Assembly (NCBI GenBank): GCA_023205875.1
Contig: CP060760.1
Location: 62,001-126,000, forward strand
Direction of reading: 5' to 3'
Length of the DNA stretch: 64,000 nucleotides
Source: Chloropicon primus
Taxonomy: Eukaryota; Chlorophyta; Chloropicophyceae; Chloropicales; Chloropicaceae
Shown: in pieces, positions 17,701 to 26,700 of the stretch
Layout: each line of letters starts with the position of its first letter
How positions within the stretch are numbered: position 1 is the stretch's first letter
Position numbers and translations under genes: made by a program
The notes under the pieces: generated by a model
What the model was told of the DNA's origin: nothing
Seen by the model: the letters and a program-made list of their open reading frames with translations, nothing else
The model's database searches: none

Positions 17701-20700
17701 TGGAGAAGAACCAAGTCAAGCAGGAGGAAGACAATTATGGAAAGGCGTTGTTCGACTTGTTCCACGTGGAGAGGCAGATGAGGGGAACGTACTTCATGAT
17801 CAACTCGAGGGTCTCCTCAAACGGTTCGATTCACCTGATCACGAACTTCATGGAAATCTTCCAGGCCATCGAAAAGGCTGAACAAGTGATCGTGAACACG
17901 AGCGCCTTGGCAGAGTCCTTGAAGGCGGTTGACATGGGGGAGAACACCAAGGAGCTGCACATAGAGATGAACAGGGTTTCTGACATGGTCCAGGGAATTC
18001 GTTACGGCACGGAGATCTTGTACCAGGCTCAGTCCTACTACTTGCTGTTCAGCCGGCTCTCGGCATCCGTTACATTTTTCAAGTGCGCTGGCCTGGGCTA
18101 CGTGAACGACTGCATCTACATCAAGCAGAGGTGGCAGGACGAAATCATAGGCCCTCTGACTTCTCAGAAGCAGATAAGCATCCTGTCCGCTTCTCATGAG
18201 ATGGACATCATGCTGAGCAACGCAAAGTCCCCGGCCACCGATGTGCTCGAAGCCCTCCACGAGCTCTACAACACCATCGTGGAGGCGGACATCTTGCTTG
18301 TCGCAAGGGAAGCGTACCCAAGGTTGTACTTCATACCGGACAGCATATTGCTTCACTCCCTTGCGTACGAGGACGACCCCCAGAAGCTGCTGAAAAAGTT
18401 CTTCATGCTGTGCTACTCTGGCGTGGCTCGACTGGACGTCGAGGAGAGCGAAATCGTGATGGAGGGGACGAAGAACCAACCCTTGGAGATTCAAGAGAAG
18501 CACATTGTAGCCATTTACGGAGAGCAAGGCGAGCGGATACCTTTGGGCGAGCCTCTGCTGTTCTCCCACGTCGAGGGCGGGGGGATCCTGAGCAAGACGC
18601 CTCAAACCAAGTCCGAAAGCAAGCCGGACGAGCTCACGGTTTGGGCTGTGAAGCTTGAGGACGAAATCAAGGAAACGATGAAGGTCTCTTTGGCGGAATG
18701 CAACGACAAGTTGACCGAGTTGGAAATCGACGAGTGGATCGATTCCTTTCCTCTGCAATCCATATGGCTCACCAACGAGATCATGTGGGTGAAGCACGTG
18801 GAATCCCACCTGCCTGCGAACAAGGGGGAGCTGGCAAAGCTGGGCGAGCAGATGTCCAAGAAGGTGAATCATTTGTCGAACAGACTGGTCCAGTTGTACC
18901 CAGTTGCCCACGAGTTTCAACTCAAGATCAAAAAGATAGAGAGCTTGATCTACTCCGGGATATGCCACCGCGACATCGCGCAGCACTTGTCGGCGTCGCG
19001 GATAGAGGATGTCTCTGATTTCTCGTGGCAGAAGTTTGTCCGGTACTACTGGAACAAGGACAAGAGGTGCTGCTACGTCGCCTGCGGGTTCTCGATGGAC
19101 AACGAAGGGACTGGTTTCGAGTACGGCTTTGAGTATCTGGGAGACAACTTCACTTCACACATGTTCAACCAAGGCCTGTCGATGAGCTCGAACGCCGTTT
19201 TGGGGCTTGCCCATGCAACGTTCGGGACAAGCTGCGTGACCCCTGTGTCGCAAGTCGTCGGTGCAGGAATCCAAAACGAGGCCATCAAAGCCATGGCCGT
19301 CATTTGCGGCAAGCATCTCGTCGTTCAGGATGCGTCTCGGGTCGTGACGAACGACAGCAAGGATTCGTGGGAAAAGTTCTTCCTGGCATGCAGGAAATCC
19401 AAATCGTGGATGCAGCTGATCGGCGTGGACTGGTTTGACTTCGCTCTCGTTTCGAAAATGATGGTTGCCCTGGACGAAGTCCGGATGAAGCTGTCTTCTG
19501 ATCTTGTCTTGTCCAAGGATTACTCCTCGGTGAGGTACTTCGTGTCGACCGACCAGAGGTACGAGGCGAGGTACAGAAGTCACTCGAGCCCACTCGAGAA
19601 GGTTGCCAGAAAAGTTTGTGTCATGGATTGGTCCTTTCAAGTCGCCTTCGAGGCAGCGATTGAGCTCAAGCTGAGGTCCTGCGGACAGAGGGACGACACG
19701 AACATCGCGAAGGAGCTCTCGATGGTCATCTCATCCATCGTGCGGATGATGCAAAAGTACATGAGAAAGGGGGTCGGAATGAATTCGGTGCTGACGATCA
19801 GCAAGCAGATCGTTCACCAGGTGAAGACGCACGACATGGACTTTGGCAATTGCAGGTTTGTCATCCTGAACGCGTTGAAGAAGGGGTTGGGCCAGTTCCT
19901 GTCCAAGAGCAGGGAGGCTCAAGTGGAGGAGCTGTACTGGCAGCTTCTCGCGGGCCACAGGGACACTTTTGGGGAGGAGGAGGCGCTCGCCAATTTCGAT
20001 TTGGACACGGAGACGGACCTCGACTTGAACCAGTATCTTCACAAAGATCAGCTGAAGAAGGGCTACGCTTACTACAGCGACTCGTTGAAGCAAAAGTGCC
20101 TGCAGATGCTAGACGCGATTTCTGAGGACAAGAAGAGCATCCTCGTCGCCGGTAGCCCCGGTTCCGGCAAGTCGGCCCTCATCAAGGCCGTCTTCGAAGC
20201 TTTCGAGACGAAGCTGATGAAAAACAAAAACGCGGTGAGGAGGATCTACACGGAAGCAGACTTGGAGGACATCAATTTCTTGGTTTCCAACCACCTTCTC
20301 ATTGGCGCGAGGGAGGCCCACAGGCTGAAGTTGCTTCTCGTGGACGTCAAAATAAGTGGCGGAACGGAGGACGCCAAGGGGCAAAAGGAGCGGAACGTGG
20401 ATCAGAACATCATCCTGGACGGAATCCTGACGAACCAAGCGACCATGAAGGCCCTCAAGGAAAAGGACTCTGCGGAGCTTGAGGGATACTCGAACATTCC
20501 GAGGCTCATCGTAGAGTGCATCTCGCTGGAGAACGTGTCGCCGGCCCTGTTGACGTCAGTCCACATGGTTCATTGTGGTCACGCGGAGCTTCTGTCGCTA
20601 GGGAAGTTCTGGGAGTGCTCCCTGGAAGCCTTCGAGGCGCACTTCAAGGGCACTCCCATTGTGGAGGTCGTTGGGGTTCACAAGATGCTCAAAGGAATAC

Positions 20701-23700
20701 CACTGCCTTACATGTTGGCAAAGTACTCCAAGCTCTTCACGGTAGTCAACGTGGATGCGACCGAGATCATTGCTGACCACTTCAAAGTCGTGAAAGTCTT
20801 CTTCGACCTGCTTCAACACTACCTGACGAAGCACATGAGCCAGGTGGAAGTCATGTCCAGCAACAGCAAGGACAAGACAAGGTGGGAGACCATTAAGCTT
20901 TGCCTTTTCTCCTTGGCTTGGAGCTTGGAATCTCAGCTCCTTCGTGCAAACCACGGGGAAAAGCAAGGCTTTGAGAGAGAGATCGTGCGGCCCATTGTCG
21001 ACAAGTACATGAGAGACGTGGAACTGGGCATCAAGCTGGACAACATCCTTGATTACGATGTAACGGTCACCAGCAGCGGACACTTCCAACTCTCTCCCAT
21101 TGAAGATCCGACTGCCGTGTACAACGATTCTGAGGGGAATCTCGGGATGGTGGACGGCGTGATCATCACCAACGGGGTTTACCTGCAAAGAAAAATGCTC
21201 CTGCGGTGGATTGACGACTTCAAGTACGATGTCCTGGTCTTGGGGAGCATCAACAGCGCCAAGCGCTTGCTCATGGGCGACATCCGAGCAAAGCACCCCG
21301 GGGTGAGGACGATCCTTTCCAACTCCTTGCACACGTTGTCGAGCCTTGGCCAGCACGCCGGGGACGTTAGGCAGCAAAACAGAGTCGTTTTGATTGAGGA
21401 CCTGCACGTTTCCAGGAACGCCCTAGACTCTGTCGTCGGACAGGAGACTCTGAGGAAGTTCCTGGACGAAAAGAAGCACGGGGTGAAAGTCAATGGCTCG
21501 GAAGGGAAGCACCAGTTTGTCTGCTCCACGTACCCAAAGCACTGCGACGGCCTCCAGTCCAGGTTCTGCTCAGAGAGGCTCTTCCACCACTTCTTCCGGT
21601 TCAACGTGCAGCCTTACAAGATGGTGGACATCTCCAACATTTTCTTGGGGCAGATCCACCTTTCTGTCTGCACCGAGTACGAAATCACGGAGAAAGAGCT
21701 CAAGCAGGGGTGCCAGACCCTGATCCTGTCCTTGATGACCATGACGTTTAACCTGTTCGAGAAGGCCCACGTCGACCTCATTGATCCTGTTTGCATGTCA
21801 CCCAAGATGCTTTCGCAGATGTACAACTACCTTGAGATAAGCGTGCACGACCTCATCGCCTTGGACAAGGCCAAGCTGTCGGACATCAAGGAGTGGGGAA
21901 AGATTCTTGTCGAGAACCTGCACTGCTTGCAGTTTTCGGGCCCGGCTTATGGCACGATCCAGAAGACGGCAGTTGAAATGTGCAACGACCCCATCATGAA
22001 CTTCTTGAGGGATTCCCCGGCAATCTTGAACGTCGCGGATGATGTGCACTCCAAACTGGAGCAGGGCAATGCCCCTCTGCAGAGGAACCCGCTGACCACC
22101 GAGATGATAAGAGACTGCTTGGAGTCGGTGAGCAGGGAGAAGGGTTGGAACCCGTTCAACTCCGCCGAGATTCCGCTGAGAGACTCCATGGAGCTGACCT
22201 TCTGGGGCGAAATGATGAAGAGGGATCTCAAGAGCGTTTGGACTCACATCCACTACAAGAAGTTTGCTCACTGCGTGAAAGTTCTCGTCGTGGAGAGCTC
22301 CGCGGACATCATGTGCCTGGGGAACAGACTGCGCTTGTCGGACGTTGCTGCGTCCCTGACATCTGTTCACAGGCAAGCGATCTTCGTGAGGTTCGAGAAG
22401 GGCTTGGATTGGGAAACCACCCTGGAGCAGACGCACACCACGCCAATCGTCGTTTCCATGGATGAGAACGACGTCGGGAGATCGCAAGCGTTTGAGCTTT
22501 GCTTGCAAAAGCTCGTGGAGGAGCGACCGTACTCCAGCAAGGAATTCTCTGACGGTCAGGTGCAAATCATAGTGCAGTGCAAGCACATGCAATCCTTCCT
22601 GAGAAAGCTGTCACTCCACTCCCCCCTGCTCTTGAGGTATGCGGAGACGTGCACGTTGCAACAAAACGTGGAGCACGCGGGAGACCTCGTGCGCTCTGTC
22701 GCGGAAGCGATCTTCGACAAGACCCTTCTTCAGATCTGCGGAAGCTTCGATGTAACGGTCGACATCACCCCGGAGACCAAGGAGGCTATCATCGCCAGCG
22801 TCCTGGGAATGTATGAGCGTTCCCTGCAGTGGCACACCAGGAAGCAGAACGAGATCACCAAAGAGACCCCGTCGCACCACACGACGAATCCTCTTGGCCA
22901 CATCTTTGAGCACGTTTACATCTCCGCCTGGCTCCTCGCAAACTGCTGGTACAGCAACAAGGAGGCGAGAACTGTGGTGACTCAGCAGTTGTCAGCCTTG
23001 TCCAGCCTTGATTCTGCTCTGGAAACCGCCACGTTGCAGTACAACGAGGTGCAGCAAGAGTTCGAGATGACCTTGGACAGGACGTCTTCCCTCCTTTTGA
23101 GCATCGCCCAGCAGAAGCACATCATCGAAAAGAGGGAGTTCGACCACGCCGCGGAGGAGTTCTCGCTAAAGAGTCGGGCGAAGAAGCTCGAGCTGGGAAA
23201 GAAGAAAGCGCAATTGAAGATAGAGACTTCGTACCAGAGCTTTCTGAAAGGAGTGGAAAGCGTTCTGCAAGTGTCAGAGATGGAGATCGAGGATGTCCGG
23301 ATGAACAACAAGCCCCCGAAGCTCGTTCAGAGGCTCGCGAGAGCTTGCGCCTACATCTTGGCGCTCAACCACCCCAACACAAAAGATCAGGTGGCAAAAA
23401 CGAAAGCGATGGATTGGTCCGAGCTGAACACGAACCTGTTCTCGAGGATAAGGGTGTACGACAACACTGTGGAGTCGAGAATATCCTTCTTCAAGCGAGA
23501 GATCGACACGTTTCCCATAGACGAAATTTTGGAAAAGGTTCGCACCCAGCACGTGAACGTGCAGGAGGCTTTGGACGAACTGAACAGCCTCTTGCTGCTC
23601 CCAGATTTCAAGCTTCACAGGGTGGAGCAAGTGTCCAAAGCGCTGAAACCGTTGTGTGCTTGGATTCTTGCTGTGTACGAGCACATCAAGGAGTCTCTTG

Positions 23701-26700
23701 AGCTTGATCATTTGGAGATCGAGCACAACAGGTGCCAGACGGAGATGAAGATGTTCCAGAACCTGAACGCGCTCAAGGAGAAGGATGAAGTCCAGAGATT
23801 GAAGAGGCAGCTGCTGAACCTGAAGAAGAACTACGAAATCTGCAGCGAGAATTTCACGGCGCTTGAGCAAAGAAAAAGGAACCTGGAGTACTACATCGAG
23901 ACGTGCAAGCTTCTGATCGAGAAGGTGCGGCCGTGGAGGTCGTACTGCGAAGCGGCTCTTGACAAGCTGGACCAGAACAAGGAGGTCCTTAGCTTTGAGA
24001 TTGTTGCAGCTGGAAGCATTGTTGTCTACGCCTCTTCCCTCGATAAAAAGGAAAGAGATCACCTGAAGAAGTGCTGGGGTGAAGAAGCCTTTGCCCAGAT
24101 CCTCGAGTTGTGCAAGGTCGGCGAGGATAACGTCGTGGAGGCGCCCACTACCGCGCTTTCTTTTGACTTGCACGATTTCCTTCGCAGGAACTTCACGCAC
24201 GAGTGGTTCCTCGACGAAGAGGTCAACATTTTCAAGGTGTTAGACATCTGCAACCAGAGCACGCTGCACCTGGGATCCCAGACGCACTTTGCGGAGAGCA
24301 TCGGCATTGCATGGCTTGCGTGGAAGTCCTTGGGCAAGACCTGCCTCTTCATCGACCCGGAGGAAATCTGCCAGATGTACGTCAACGCGTGGGAAGCGTC
24401 TCAGGGGAAGATAAAAAACAAAGCCAAGGAGCTCGTGTCGTTCTCTTGCGTCAAGATTGAGGATGTCTTGAACGCTCAAGATTCTGACTCTGGTGACGCG
24501 AAGCCAGGCCTCCGCGAGAGCAGTGGCGAGGCCCTCGTGTACGCCCAATCCACGCTGTTTCCCCACGAGAGCCATTCAGAAGAGGACAGGCTGTTTGCTA
24601 AAGTGCACATCATTGATCTGACGCTCAAGGAGCCCAACCAGGTGCACCAGAACATCTGCATCCTGATGTCGAGGTTCTTCGGCAAGACTCTGCATCCGTT
24701 GGTGTGCCCCGAGAAGCCTCAGCTTGCCATCCAAGAAATGCAGGACGAGTTGCAGATTCTCCTACTGAACTTGAGTGACAACAAGACGAAGCTGTGCAAG
24801 ACTTTCACGGACAGCGCGTACAAGGAATTCATTTCCCAGAAGGATTCAGACCTCACGATAGATCTTGGCAAGCTCCAGCTTCTCAAGACGGGTATCTCTG
24901 CCCAGCTGGAAGATTACGAGAGCCTGTCGAACCACTGGAAGAGTCAGCAAGATCTCATTGTCAACTATTTTGGTACGATTCCAGACTCGGTCAAGGTGTT
25001 TGCAAAGTGCCTTTCGACTTTGTTCTCTGCCAGCAGCGTGGCGTGGGGTTACTTCCATGGCTGCCCCCTGAACCTGTTCATCAATGTTCTGGAAAGAAAG
25101 ATGTACAGCGCGTTGCCCGTGGCGATCAAGGAATCAGGCGAAGAAGTGAGGAAGCAGTTTCTGTCGAGCCATCGTTTCCAAAAGCAAATTGTGCGCTCGA
25201 TGTTCGACCTTCTCGTGACGCGGAGATACATGGCATCCGACTGGATCTTGAAGACCATGCACTTGGCCTTCCACTTTGAGTTCCTAGGGGAATCGAGGCC
25301 TCGCCAGCCGGGCAGAGGCCTGCAAGAGGAGGAGTGGGGCTACTTCCTCGAGCACTTTCTGCAGCAATGCCTTTCCGCCGAAGGGATCGACAGGCGGGTT
25401 GACATCTCGCTCAATACCTCGGGCAAGGGCTGGAACAAGAAGATCCTGAAGGTCATTCGGGCTTTCCAAAAGCACTACTCGGGCGGCGGCAGTTACGACG
25501 TCGTGGAATCTATCTTCGGCAACATCAAGGAGCTTGGCATGGAGATCGGCATGGAGGACGTCCTCGGCAACCTGGATCAGTGCATCGACGCGATGGATTC
25601 GAGGGCTGACCTGACGTACTGGAGGTTCGCGGTGGTTCTGTTCATGGCGGCGTCCTCTCACCGGGAGGAGGAGCTCGTGGCCTTGTGGCTCATCAAGCAG
25701 ATCATCGCTATGGACTTCACGTCGTCTACCGCGACGCAGGCAAGCGATCTGGCGGAGCAGATCGAATTGCTCGACAACAGGATTCCTCTGCTTTTGGCCA
25801 GCACCACCTCGAGCGCCCTCCAGCTGGTGGAGCAAGCTGCGCTCCGGTACTCCATGAGCTTCCAGAAGGTTTCGGATGGCAAGATGAAGACTAAGAACAT
25901 CTGGCAAGTCGTCGCCCAGAAGAGCATGAGGAGCAAAAAGTTGCACACCCAGGAAGTTAGTTTTGTCAGCATCTACCACTTGTACTCCCTGGAGGACGAG
26001 GCCCTGGACAAGTTCCTGTTCAAGCACGTGGAGGACGGGGACTGGCTCGTGCTCGTGGACGTTGACATCGAGAACAAGAGGCACAAGCGGATCTGCAAGA
26101 TGTTCCAAGAGATCCTGGCGCCTCAGCTCTTCTTGAGTCCTCCAAAGTCCCGCTTCAAGCTGATCCTGTGCATGAACAGCTACGAGACCTTCAACCCCTT
26201 CATCCACTCGATCTCAACGGTCGTGGCAAGCAAGCCTAACGCCAGCAAGACCTTGGACATCTCCTTCTTTGCGTGCAAGTGCCTGCCGTACATGTGCTCC
26301 AGAGCGCTCTGGCAGGGAGGGGAGGTGGTCGGCATCCACGACAAGGCCTCGATCACGAGCCCTTCGATGCTGTCGGGAGAGGTCCTGGAGCTCTTCGAAG
26401 CGTACCAGTCGTACGCCGAGCGCTGCTTGCACGAGGCGGCCAAGGAAATCACGCACGAGGAGGACAGGCTGAAGCTGCAGCAGACGACTCCCACGCTTCT
26501 CACGGAGGAGAGCGAGCTCGGAGCTGCGTGGAGAGGTTATGCCATTATCATTGCTCTGGTGCAGAGGCTTGTGGTGGACAGGCAAATGATTGGCTGCGGC
26601 GTCCCCAAAGGAAAACGCCACATGTACCCGTCCCATTTCGAGTTCATCGCGGGAGTCCAGGCGATCAAGAACTGGCTGGACGTCCTCATGAAAGCAGGCG